This document shows, piece by piece, positions 1 to 7,949 of a stretch of DNA of 64,000 nt. The stretch spans positions 1 through 64,000 of the forward strand of contig JAUHXA010000027.1 of NCBI GenBank assembly GCA_030427245.1. The letters are read 5' to 3'. Below the pieces are notes generated by a model that ran no database searches, was not told where the DNA came from, and saw only the letters and a program-made list of their open reading frames with translations. How positions within the stretch are numbered: position 1 is the stretch's first letter; every line of letters begins with the position of its first letter. Source of the DNA: Bacteroidia bacterium (GTDB lineage: Bacteria > Bacteroidota > Bacteroidia > Chitinophagales > UBA2359). The translations under genes were made by a program, and so were the position numbers.

Positions 1-99
1 CGTAATTAGCGTTATACAAATATTTCAATTGCTAAGATAATATTTTCTACTGTATAATTCAAATCGAAAAAGCACTTTATTTCACTCAATATCAAATAT

Positions 100-123
100 T
101 AGTGCCTTCCCGTTCAGGCACTA
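100..123. terminator. Possible hairpin terminator before the first gene
   Basis: An 8-bp perfect inverted repeat (TAGTGCCT at 100-107, AGGCACTA at 116-123) with an 8-nt loop is followed by a T-rich stretch. It could terminate a gene lying left of the window. It sits only 3 bases before an ATG at 127, which is odd if that ATG begins the next gene. Confidence 0.4.
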
Positions 124-181
124 TTTATGTTTAAAACATTTTACACTTCGACAAAATCCCTACCGTTTATTTATAATTGTA

Positions 182-1243
182 TTGGTTGGGTTGATTGCAG
201 GAACTGGAATATCTATAAATGTGAGTCAACTTATTCCCGATATTTTCGCCCCAATTTGTTGGATGTGTCTTGCATTGTTATTATTAGGGCACTCTCTTCA
301 AAGAAAAACTCTGATTTTCATTTCAATAGTATTTTTATTAGGTGATATGACACATAATTCGCACCTAATCATCAATTTACTGACTATTCTTTCTTTCGCC
401 TTTTATGTATATTGGAATCAAAGCAACTTCAAGGAAAAGTTGAAAATCCTAAAAAGCCGCATTATTCTTTGCTTAGGACTTTCTATAGGTGCTTGGTTTT
501 TACTGCCAAGCATACATGCAATATATGGATATGGATTTCAGACTTCTAAATCCAGTCAATTTTTTATAGTCAGCAAATTTGCTCAAACAGGTATTTTAGA
601 CAAATACTTATCAGAATATTGTGGTGAGAAGACTTATAAACTCTGTGAATATCAGGGCAAGTTTACCAATAACTTTCTTTGGGCTGGGGCAGGTAGTCCC
701 TTCTACCTAACAGGAGGATGGGAAGCGAAAGAAGAATACAAACAGTTGGTGAATGATATTTTCTCTACCCCAAAATATGTAAAAATGTTTGCTATAAAAT
801 CATTACAGTTTTCTATCAAACAGTTTTTTAGCTTTGAAACAGGAGATACCCGCCCCCAAAATAAGAAATCTGCTTGCTACCATGCTATAAAAACTTACTT
901 TCCAGATGAGCTTCAAGAATATGAAATAGCACTACAGCAATACAATATGCTCGATTGGAAGCTACTTAATTATACTCAGAGCTGGATTATTTTGTTTAGT
1001 ACAGCAATATTGTTTCTGTTATTGTTAAGTCCTAACCTTTACTTTTCCAATCAATACTACCAATTGGTCGTTTTACTATTTTTATTTTTATTCTTGAATG
1101 CTTTAGTTTGCGGCACACTCTCTGATACAGTTCCCAGATACCAAAGCAGACTAATATGGTTGATTCCATTTGTGACCATAGTTGGTTTATCCATTGCTTA
1201 TCCACAATGGAATCAGAATAGAGTCAAGAAAAAAATTCTATAG
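182..1243 (+). CDS. Uncharacterised multi-pass membrane protein, 5' end uncertain
   Basis: Function not recognised. The protein has about seven or eight hydrophobic segments: five in the first ~110 residues, then a ~150-residue probably extracytoplasmic loop, then three more. Near the C-terminus is a striking polar stretch, CGTLSDTVPRYQSRLIWLIP, which resembles a motif I recall from uncharacterised bacterial membrane proteins; that memory is not a verified match. The only start in this frame near the 5' end is TTG at 182, which falls inside the first membrane segment. The frame stays open back to base 41 without an ATG. An ATG at 127 in the neighbouring frame would join this frame if one A were removed from the run at 133-136. 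The gene is therefore either frameshifted, truncated or started at a non-ATG codon. It converges on the HIT gene with a 6-bp overlap. Confidence 0.6.
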   Translation: MVGLIAGTGISINVSQLIPDIFAPICWMCLALLLLGHSLQRKTLIFISIVFLLGDMTHNSHLIINLLTILSFAFYVYWNQSNFKEKLKILKSRIILCLGLSIGAWFLLPSIHAIYGYGFQTSKSSQFFIVSKFAQTGILDKYLSEYCGEKTYKLCEYQGKFTNNFLWAGAGSPFYLTGGWEAKEEYKQLVNDIFSTPKYVKMFAIKSLQFSIKQFFSFETGDTRPQNKKSACYHAIKTYFPDELQEYEIALQQYNMLDWKLLNYTQSWIILFSTAILFLLLLSPNLYFSNQYYQLVVLLFLFLFLNALVCGTLSDTVPRYQSRLIWLIPFVTIVGLSIAYPQWNQNRVKKKIL

Positions 1244-1627
1244 ATTCCCCCGAATAGCTTCTGCAATCTCCTCAAATTCTTCTTTGCTAAACTTCATTTT
1301 TTTTCTAAAACTAATAATTCCTCTTTCATCTAAAGGAACTAAGTGTATGTGTGCATGAGGTACTTCCAATCCCAATACGGTCATACCAATGCGTTCACAG
1401 GAAATCGTTTTTTCGATGGCTACTGCTACCTTTTTGGCAAAAAGCATCAAGGCAGACATATCGTTATCCTCTATATCAAAAAAATAGTCGGTTTCCTTTT
1501 TAGGTACAACTAAAGTATGCCCTTTGGCTACGGGAAAAATGTCTAAAAAAGCGAAGTGATGTTCGTCTTCTGCAATTTTGTAGCAAGGAATCTCCCCTGC
1601 AATAATTTTAGAAAAAATACTGGACAT
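1238..1627 (-). CDS. HIT family nucleotide hydrolase/transferase
   Basis: A 129-residue protein of the histidine triad family. These are cytosolic enzymes that hydrolyse or transfer nucleoside monophosphates, for example from AMP-lysine or dinucleoside polyphosphates. The catalytic triad motif HAHIHLVP is at residues 91-98, and the N-terminal pattern SIFSKIIAGEIPCYKI is typical of the Hint-like branch. The start at 1627 is chosen because it gives the family's usual N-terminus; the frame is open 17 codons further upstream, but that part has no family resemblance. It is transcribed in the same direction as greA, with a ~290-bp spacer containing a palindromic element. Its stop overlaps the end of the convergent membrane-protein gene. 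Confidence 0.9.
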   Translation of the reverse strand: MSSIFSKIIAGEIPCYKIAEDEHHFAFLDIFPVAKGHTLVVPKKETDYFFDIEDNDMSALMLFAKKVAVAIEKTISCERIGMTVLGLEVPHAHIHLVPLDERGIISFRKKMKFSKEEFEEIAEAIRGNL

Positions 1628-1715
1628 GAGAAGTGGGAATAAATGAATGTGAAAAAATGAAAAATGTCTATCTATCAATTATTAGAACTTTGACATTTTA
1701 TTTACTTTAAGTAGG

Positions 1716-1856
1716 TTAGTACCGTGTAACAGAAGTTTCTTTAGACAGCAAGGTGTAATCTTCGGAGGAACGAAGAAGGTGACATCTTGCTGTCGGCTTT
1801 GAAATTACACCTTTTCGTTGCCTCAAACCCTTAAATTATTTATGTTACAGTGTAGT
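1716..1856. repeat. Nested inverted-repeat element, MITE- or REP-like
   Basis: This intergenic stretch between greA and the HIT gene holds several interleaved inverted repeats. GACAGCAAG at 1744-1752 pairs with CTTGCTGTC at 1786-1794. AAGGTGTAAT at 1750-1759 pairs with ATTACACCTT at 1804-1813. TGTAACA at 1725-1731 pairs with TGTTACA at 1843-1849, with looser pairing outside it. The second pairing excludes part of the first, so two alternative folds exist. There is no convincing ORF. It could be a miniature mobile element or a structured RNA. Confidence 0.5.
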
Positions 1857-1914
1857 GAGCCTTAATGAGAAATTGAAGTTTATAACCTTTCGTTTCTCTA
1901 TTCTGACTTCCCCT

Positions 1915-2385
1915 TTACATCGTAATCTCTAAAATCTCAAAGTGCATCTTTCCTGCAGGAACGGTGATTTCCACTTTGTCCCCTACCTTGTGTCCTATTA
2001 ATCCTCCTGCAATGGGAGAACTGAATGAAATTTTGCCTTCCTTCAAGTTTGCCTCGCTTTGAGAAACAATTTGATAATTGAACACCTTGTTGAATTTTAG
2101 GTTTCTCACCTTGACTTTAGAAAGAATCATCACCTTTGAAGTATCCATTTTGCTAGGATCCAATAAACGAGCATTTCCAAGCTCTTCCTCCAATTTTGCA
2201 ATCTTCATTTCGAGCAAACCCTGTGCTTCTTTTGCAGCATCGTATTCTGCATTTTCAGACAAATCCCCTTTCTCACGAGCTTCCGCAAGTTGCTTAGACA
2301 TAGCAGGACGACCTTTGGTTTTCATCTCATGTAGTTCCTTTCTCAATCGTGCCAATCCTTCAGGAGAATAATATTTAACTGCCAT
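1915..2385 (-). CDS. greA: Transcription elongation factor GreA
   Basis: A 156-residue cytosolic factor that enters the RNA polymerase secondary channel and stimulates cleavage of backtracked transcripts. The N-terminal half is a helical hairpin whose acidic tip, GDLSENAEYDAA at residues 40-51, carries the conserved Asp41 and Glu44. The C-terminal half is the FKBP-like domain ending in EITVPAGKMHFEILEI. The start at 2385 gives the normal N-terminus (MAVKYYSPEGLARLR); the reading frame continues 11 codons upstream without family resemblance. It is transcribed leftwards, with the HIT gene next in the same direction. A strong terminator of the preceding leftward operon lies ~40 bp upstream. Confidence 0.96.
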   Translation of the reverse strand: MAVKYYSPEGLARLRKELHEMKTKGRPAMSKQLAEAREKGDLSENAEYDAAKEAQGLLEMKIAKLEEELGNARLLDPSKMDTSKVMILSKVKVRNLKFNKVFNYQIVSQSEANLKEGKISFSSPIAGGLIGHKVGDKVEITVPAGKMHFEILEITM

Positions 2386-2424
2386 TTTTAAACAGATTTT
2401 TGATAAGTTAGTTAACATAAAAAA

Positions 2425-2455
2425 AGAAACGTTTCTGTAAAACAGAAACGTTTCT
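2425..2455 (-). terminator. Intrinsic terminator of the TonB/T9SS/PorV operon
   Basis: A perfect 13-bp inverted repeat built on GAAACGTTTCTG (2426-2437) and CAGAAACGTTTC (2443-2454), with a 5-nt loop. On the minus strand it is followed by a run of T residues. It lies 41 bp downstream of the PorV/PorQ-family stop codon and just upstream of greA. Confidence 0.88.
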
Positions 2456-2495
2456 CAAATTTTAACGCAAAATTAATAAATATAGTTGAAAATCA

Positions 2496-3581
2496 CTAAA
2501 GATTTAGTCGAACTCCAATCGTATGATTGTTATTGTAAGATGCAGTAGCTCTATAAGCATAGTCAAATCCAATAGAAGGCCCTCCTTCTTTAATGGGTAC
2601 TTCTACGCTTACTCCTGCACTCAAACCTGTAAATTCAGATGTTCGTTCGGTAAAATCCAAATCACCGTCTAAACCATCTTCATAGCGGTAAGCAGCTCTC
2701 ACAGAGAATCTTTTATTGTAGGTATAGCTGATTCCACCCCCCAAATAGTCTTTGTTAAAAGCATTGGAGGTAAAGTTTCCTACAAAACCCAATACATGTC
2801 TATCGGCTGAATCTAAGTGCATATCGTAACCCAAGCCAATATTCAAAACAGAAGGCAACTCAAAACGATCTGCCTGGTTTTTTACGGTTACATTGTATCC
2901 ACTCTCAACGGGTAGTTTTACGGACAACCCATCACCATTGAACTGCATAGGCGTACCAATATTTCTTAGAGAAACTCCAAAATGAACATTATCGTGAGGT
3001 CCAGTAACATATTGGATTCCCATGTCAAACGCCATACCACTCGCAGTAACATCAAAGATAGATTCGCTGACAATTCGCCCAACAAATCCTACGTGAATAC
3101 TATTGGAGAAAGAACGAGCATAAGAAATACCTAAGTTCAACAATTGAATTTCAAAAGTTGCACCAGTTCCGCCTTCGGGAGCAGAGATGGTCGTTACATC
3201 TTGCTCGCCAAAGCTCATAGATACCACATTGAGCCCTAAAACGCCTGACTCTCCCATACGTTGTCCAAATCCAAAGGCGCTAAGGGTGACACCACTGCCC
3301 CCTAAATAGTCGGTACTCGCAAAAAGCACTTGGGTTTTGGATTCTTCATTCAAACTTCCCAAACCCATACGGGCTAAACCGCCTGCATTAAGGCGCATAG
3401 CTTCAATACCTTGGACAGTTGCTGAGTTCATACTGTTGAAACCACTGCTACGAGCCCACGGATTCAACAGCAACTCGACTGCCCCTGCTTGCCCCACCCT
3501 GTCGGTATTTCCTGCATTTGCATCGGCTACGAACAGGGTAGCACATAAAGAAAATAAGATGATATAGTTGATATGCTTCAT
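2496..3581 (-). CDS. PorV/PorQ family outer-membrane beta-barrel protein
   Basis: A 361-residue exported protein with a signal peptide (MKHINYIILFSLCATLFVADANA) followed by many amphipathic beta-strands alternating with Gly-rich turns and ending in a C-terminal strand (HTIGVRLNL). The early motif LLLNPWARSSGFNSMNSATV, with its following 'NAGGLARM' stretch, is characteristic of the PorV/PorQ/FadL-like family. In T9SS bacteria these barrels shuttle or anchor secreted substrates at the outer membrane. The start at 3581 is preferred because the signal peptide begins there; the frame runs 28 codons further upstream without function. It is the last gene of a leftward triad after the 1367-aa T9SS cargo and the TonB receptor, so it is probably a dedicated partner of that cargo rather than the core PorV. 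That pairing is inferred from context. Confidence 0.82.
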   Translation of the reverse strand: MKHINYIILFSLCATLFVADANAGNTDRVGQAGAVELLLNPWARSSGFNSMNSATVQGIEAMRLNAGGLARMGLGSLNEESKTQVLFASTDYLGGSGVTLSAFGFGQRMGESGVLGLNVVSMSFGEQDVTTISAPEGGTGATFEIQLLNLGISYARSFSNSIHVGFVGRIVSESIFDVTASGMAFDMGIQYVTGPHDNVHFGVSLRNIGTPMQFNGDGLSVKLPVESGYNVTVKNQADRFELPSVLNIGLGYDMHLDSADRHVLGFVGNFTSNAFNKDYLGGGISYTYNKRFSVRAAYRYEDGLDGDLDFTERTSEFTGLSAGVSVEVPIKEGGPSIGFDYAYRATASYNNNHTIGVRLNL

Positions 3582-3606
3582 ATCGTATTTTTTAATTTTA
3601 GAATTA

Positions 3607-3666
3607 AATGAGGAGTGGAGATAAAAAGTAATGGAATTTTTAGTTAAGCAATCCCAACTCCTCATT
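3607..3666 (-). other. Large intergenic hairpin between T9SS cargo and PorV-like gene
   Basis: AATGAGGAGT at 3607-3616 and ACTCCTCATT at 3657-3666 form a perfect 10-bp stem that closes a ~40-nt loop with further partial pairing. It fills most of the 112-bp spacer between two co-directional genes. The tract after it on the minus strand is A/T-rich but is not a clean T-run. An mRNA-stability or attenuation role is therefore as likely as termination. Confidence 0.5.
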
Positions 3667-3693
3667 CAATAAATGATTAATTTCCGTCCTCTA

Positions 3694-6600
3694 TTAGAAA
3701 ATATCAAGGTCAAGTGGTCTATTAACACAGAAGAACTTGATGGTAGTTTCTTCTCCTAAGTCGGGAGCTGAAATACGAATCAGATACACTCCACTTGCCA
3801 CGGGGATACCTTTGTTGTTTTTCAAATCCCAATCAACAGAGTTGATGTTTTCTGTACCAGAAAGATTACCCACACCTGTTTCTACACCATTGTTGTCGAC
3901 TTTGATTTGTTGTACCAATGAGCCATCCAAAGAGAAGATGTCAATATTCGCACGAGTCGGCAAATTGGTAATTCTCACTCGATTGTCCAACTGACTTGTC
4001 TCATAAGCAGAAAAAGCATAGTATGGATTTGGAACAACTTTCACCAAATCAACTGCTTTTGCAGCTACTTCTGTTTGATTTATCAAAGGAGCATATTTAG
4101 AGAAATTGAAGCGGTACTTCAATGGTTCTGAATCTGCTGTTTCTTTGTAGGCTTTGGCTACACGTACTTTCAAACTTACGGTAGAAGGAATAATACCATT
4201 TTCCAAAGTTTCCAAATCAAACCCAGGAGTCAAATAAGGAACTGTCACCCACATCGCTTCATCGTACACAGCTTTTTTAATGCTTGTACTATTGGTCAAT
4301 GCTGACTCAACCAACATGCTCTGATAACGTGCCCCTTCATCATATCGAGAGTTCATCACATACACATAATGTTCTCCGCCTACTCTTGTGGCATTCGCTC
4401 CAGTGACTCCTGAAGAGGTAGTCAATGTAGAAGTAGGATTCCATATCAAATCCTTGCCATTCTCGCTACCCAAGAAAGAGTTTTCACTAAACATGATGTT
4501 CAGTCTTTCGCCCTTTTCTACATTGATAGCATAACCAGGAAACCAAGAGCGTCCAATATCTGCCGCATCGTATAGTTCTGCATCATTGAATGTAGCTACA
4601 CTTGTAGAACCATTGATGTCTTCTACCTTGAAAAAACTATTGGTTCCACGCTGAACAATTGCGCCACTGTTATTAGTATATTCAATGTAAGAAGCAGAAT
4701 TACCCACTACATAGTAAGTGCCTCCAACTTCAACACTGCTAACCGTAGAAACATAACTTGGTGTATTGCCACTTGCTTGTGCATCCCAACTTGCGTGTCT
4801 TCGGATACCATTTTTAGTGGCCCTACCTTCTGCCAATACTATATCTCGTGCCATTTCTACTACTACTGCTCTTGTCCACTTCGTTTTGTCAGCAGTCAAG
4901 ACAATATCTATACTTGAGGTCTGAGGAAGCGTATAATCTGGATCAGGATTGGCACCGTAACAATCACCACATGCAGGAGCAACAGGTGAATTGTTTCTAA
5001 ATCCAGTTCCCAAAGGTGCTCCATTTCCATTCGTTAAAGAATAAGGGGCAATGATTCCTCCGCCAATGGTTTCGTAGTATTGATTCGGATCATGGTATTC
5101 AGCGTCTGTCCACCCATTGTCATTAACAGCACTGTTGTTTTCGTCTAAGGTAGTACCAGAGCGAATCCAGTTAAAGATAGAGTTGGTGTTATCCACATCT
5201 TGGACGGCAGTTAACCAAACATCTTGTACATCACTGAAACTCAAAGTAGCACCCAATACGCCATCTATATCTCGACCAGGCTCATCTACTTGACTCACAT
5301 TTACAGTGAATCCTGCAATCGAGCTTTCAAGGATATCACCTTTCCATTCACCAACAAACTGTTCGTTGCTTTGACTAATAGGACGTGCAGAATTATCGGT
5401 ATCGCCAGTTGCCAAATTGGTTAAAACCCAATTGGAATTTCCATCCACAATTGTTTCAGAACCTACATTATTAATGACCAATTCAAACTCACTATTTGGA
5501 ATTCTTGCAGGGTCGAAAATCTTGATGTCAATTGGAGTGCTTCCTCCTACATACGTGGGAGTAGCTGCAAAACCATTTGCCAAAATTTCGTCAATGCTTT
5601 CTTGAGTCAATTCCAAACTATTACCACCATTTCCTGTACCTGACACCTGAACAACATCTGGCCCATCTCCATACTCTGCATTCAAAGTAATCCCGTTGGA
5701 TTGAGGTGTTGGAATGTGAGGAATACCTGTGTAAACTCTCACATTGTTACGACCTTCCAAGTAAGGAATTCGCTGAGAAGTTTCGTCAGGCTCATTGGGA
5801 TTATAAGCTGTATGTCCGTTATAGGCATAAGCAATCGCTGTAAAATAGTATTTGCTATTGTTATTGAGCTTAGAAGAACCCAATGCAAACAAATCGTTTG
5901 TAATTCGGAATGTATGACGAATACCTTGATCTGGAGCATCTACCTTTATTTGAGGAACCAACACATCACTGATATTGGCATCCGAATCATAGTTGATCAA
6001 ACGATCAATACCATTCTTAATATCTACAATTGCAATCAATCGAGCATTGTCTGGGTCTTCTAATGCGGTAACAGTAGGCGAACTTAATTGGTAGATTTTA
6101 TAACCTTCAAATCGGTAGGTAGAGTCTGGAAATCCTTGTTTTGCCAGTACTGGATCGGCTTCTTCATAGCCTTCATTTGCATTGTTGGAAGTACTTTCAT
6201 TGTTCCAAAGCGACAAAATCAATTCTTGATCCAATTCTCTAATCGCAATATTCGGTGCATCAGGACCATCGGTTAGTTTGAAGTTGTTGTCAAACAATGC
6301 CTGCGCTTTACGGTCAGCTTGTTTGATTGCATCAAATGAAGGACAAGGATATTGGAAACCTTTATCAATCCAAACCACCCCTACAATAACATCGTTTACA
6401 GCACCAGGCTCCAATCGGAAAGGACCAGAAGACTGAATGAAACGACGGTCAGCAGGTGTATTGTTTTCCGAACATTCCGACCATCCTTCACTATCCGTAG
6501 GATCATCAGGGAACATGTAATCACATAATTCTGTTCCTCCACGAGCAAATCCGCCACAGGTAAATGGCTGGCCATCTTTCCAAACTCCTGCCATATAGCC

Positions 6601-7797
6601 ATAAAAATGAGAGGCATTTTCAGGATTACCTGTTACTGTAAAATCATTGTTGTAAAATACAAAGGCAGACATACCAATTTCTTCTGCAACTTCTTCTCCT
6701 TGATTGTTGATAAACGTGCGCTTTGGACCTCTAAAGAAATCCACACCCAACATAGGAGGATTTTGACCATAATCTCCATCTTGTGCGTCTCCATTGTAGA
6801 CAATACCAAGTGCCTCTTCAGGTACACAACCTACAAAGTCATCGTCAAATTGTCCCAAATCAGGGTCCACCCACTGTCCGAAAAAGGTACTATCAGTAGC
6901 AAAAGTAGATTTGTTGTCAATATTGTATTTGTAAAAGGTCATGTTATTAACCTCGTCATTCGTAGCAAAAGCAAAAGCCAATGCACTTACTTCGAGCCCA
7001 ATCGCTTCTCCATTTGTTTCGGTATGCACATTTCCTTTGTCGTTGAACATCCACCAAATCATCTGGTCACCATAAACTCCCTCTACTTCCGAATCAATAA
7101 CAGGATAATCTCCTTTTGTTGGATCGTATTCATCAGGGTTTCCATCATTGTCCCAAAAAGGAGCCAAATTTTTATTGGCAGGCAAATCGAACCCATTTTG
7201 TTGGATAAACCAAGGATTATTTCTACCTGGCCAAGCTAAAATACTTGCAGGAATTTGAGCAAGGGGGATGCTAATATTATTGCTTCCCGCCGCTTCTTTT
7301 GCTTCCTCTACTCGACCGATAAAGGTATTTACATCTGTACCTTTCACTTCCCAAAATCTATCAAACTGTGAGCAAACTGCTTCTTCTACCTCGCCATTTG
7401 AATCCAATGGGCCAGGCCAAAAGTCGTTACCACTTTGACGATAGGTTTGTGCAGCTATTTTTAGCTGATCAAATTGGTCAATACCTCCAATCCAAAGTGC
7501 CCCTGCAAAGAGAGAACTTTTGGAAACTTCATCAGAGCCAGGAGGGACTCTAGGCACTTCGTAGTGATTCTGAGTAGAAACTGGATCCCACCAAACGTCA
7601 CCGCCTGTTAGCACCCTTGCTCTTACATTGTTGATATTCAAATCAACTTGTGCGGTAGCGGCATTACAGTCAGCTACCTTTTCAGCAGAAGTATCTGGAT
7701 TTACTGGTTGGCTTGTCACACCTATGTTTTCCTTTGCAGAAAGCGTCCAGCAATAGCAGATAGCTAAAACTAAGAGTATAATTTTTTTACGATACAT
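3694..7797 (-). CDS. Large secreted protein with T9SS type A sorting domain
   Basis: A 1367-residue secreted protein. Residues 1-20 form a signal peptide. The N-terminal third carries aromatic-rich blocks such as ALWIGGIDQFDQLKIAAQTY and DYPVIDSEVEGVYGDQMIWW, shared as far as I recall by large uncharacterised Saprospiria/Cytophagia proteins; catalytic residues are not evident. The last ~110 residues form a T9SS type A sorting module: KVVPNPYYAFSAY, then ...DIFSLDGSLVQQI..., then GIPVASGVYLIRISA. Unusually, the sorting domain is followed by a short tail, FFCVNRPLDLDIF, beyond the normal ending. It lies between a TonB-dependent receptor (152-bp spacer) and a PorV/PorQ-family barrel (112-bp spacer), all leftward. 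Export through T9SS to the cell surface is well supported. The substrate or role is unknown. Confidence 0.8.
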   Translation of the reverse strand: MYRKKIILLVLAICYCWTLSAKENIGVTSQPVNPDTSAEKVADCNAATAQVDLNINNVRARVLTGGDVWWDPVSTQNHYEVPRVPPGSDEVSKSSLFAGALWIGGIDQFDQLKIAAQTYRQSGNDFWPGPLDSNGEVEEAVCSQFDRFWEVKGTDVNTFIGRVEEAKEAAGSNNISIPLAQIPASILAWPGRNNPWFIQQNGFDLPANKNLAPFWDNDGNPDEYDPTKGDYPVIDSEVEGVYGDQMIWWMFNDKGNVHTETNGEAIGLEVSALAFAFATNDEVNNMTFYKYNIDNKSTFATDSTFFGQWVDPDLGQFDDDFVGCVPEEALGIVYNGDAQDGDYGQNPPMLGVDFFRGPKRTFINNQGEEVAEEIGMSAFVFYNNDFTVTGNPENASHFYGYMAGVWKDGQPFTCGGFARGGTELCDYMFPDDPTDSEGWSECSENNTPADRRFIQSSGPFRLEPGAVNDVIVGVVWIDKGFQYPCPSFDAIKQADRKAQALFDNNFKLTDGPDAPNIAIRELDQELILSLWNNESTSNNANEGYEEADPVLAKQGFPDSTYRFEGYKIYQLSSPTVTALEDPDNARLIAIVDIKNGIDRLINYDSDANISDVLVPQIKVDAPDQGIRHTFRITNDLFALGSSKLNNNSKYYFTAIAYAYNGHTAYNPNEPDETSQRIPYLEGRNNVRVYTGIPHIPTPQSNGITLNAEYGDGPDVVQVSGTGNGGNSLELTQESIDEILANGFAATPTYVGGSTPIDIKIFDPARIPNSEFELVINNVGSETIVDGNSNWVLTNLATGDTDNSARPISQSNEQFVGEWKGDILESSIAGFTVNVSQVDEPGRDIDGVLGATLSFSDVQDVWLTAVQDVDNTNSIFNWIRSGTTLDENNSAVNDNGWTDAEYHDPNQYYETIGGGIIAPYSLTNGNGAPLGTGFRNNSPVAPACGDCYGANPDPDYTLPQTSSIDIVLTADKTKWTRAVVVEMARDIVLAEGRATKNGIRRHASWDAQASGNTPSYVSTVSSVEVGGTYYVVGNSASYIEYTNNSGAIVQRGTNSFFKVEDINGSTSVATFNDAELYDAADIGRSWFPGYAINVEKGERLNIMFSENSFLGSENGKDLIWNPTSTLTTSSGVTGANATRVGGEHYVYVMNSRYDEGARYQSMLVESALTNSTSIKKAVYDEAMWVTVPYLTPGFDLETLENGIIPSTVSLKVRVAKAYKETADSEPLKYRFNFSKYAPLINQTEVAAKAVDLVKVVPNPYYAFSAYETSQLDNRVRITNLPTRANIDIFSLDGSLVQQIKVDNNGVETGVGNLSGTENINSVDWDLKNNKGIPVASGVYLIRISAPDLGEETTIKFFCVNRPLDLDIF

Positions 7798-7881
7798 AGG
7801 ACGTATTTATTTTGTAATTTATATTTTTCTGTTGTCTAAAAACTATCACCCAATCCCTTAGGTAAGCATCTACAAAAATAA

Positions 7882-7937
7882 CAGAAATCAGGTGAGAGAC
7901 CTTGTTTCAAATGAAATTGCTTCACACCTAATTTCTG
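7882..7937 (-). other. Terminator-like hairpin between TonB receptor and T9SS cargo
   Basis: AGAAATCAGGTG at 7883-7894 pairs with CACCTAATTTCT at 7925-7936 with one mismatch. An inner TTTCA/TGAAA hairpin is at 7904-7915. On the minus strand the structure is followed by TTATTTTTG, a weak T-tract. It may act as a partial terminator that sets the ratio of receptor to downstream cargo. Confidence 0.5.
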
Positions 7938-7949
7938 ATATATTATAGT

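Noticed and set aside
6607-7239. 210-codon plus-strand frame opposite the T9SS cargo gene
   Set aside because: It lies wholly inside a well-supported minus-strand gene, is rich in Ile/Cys/Arg as expected of antisense, and shows no domain.
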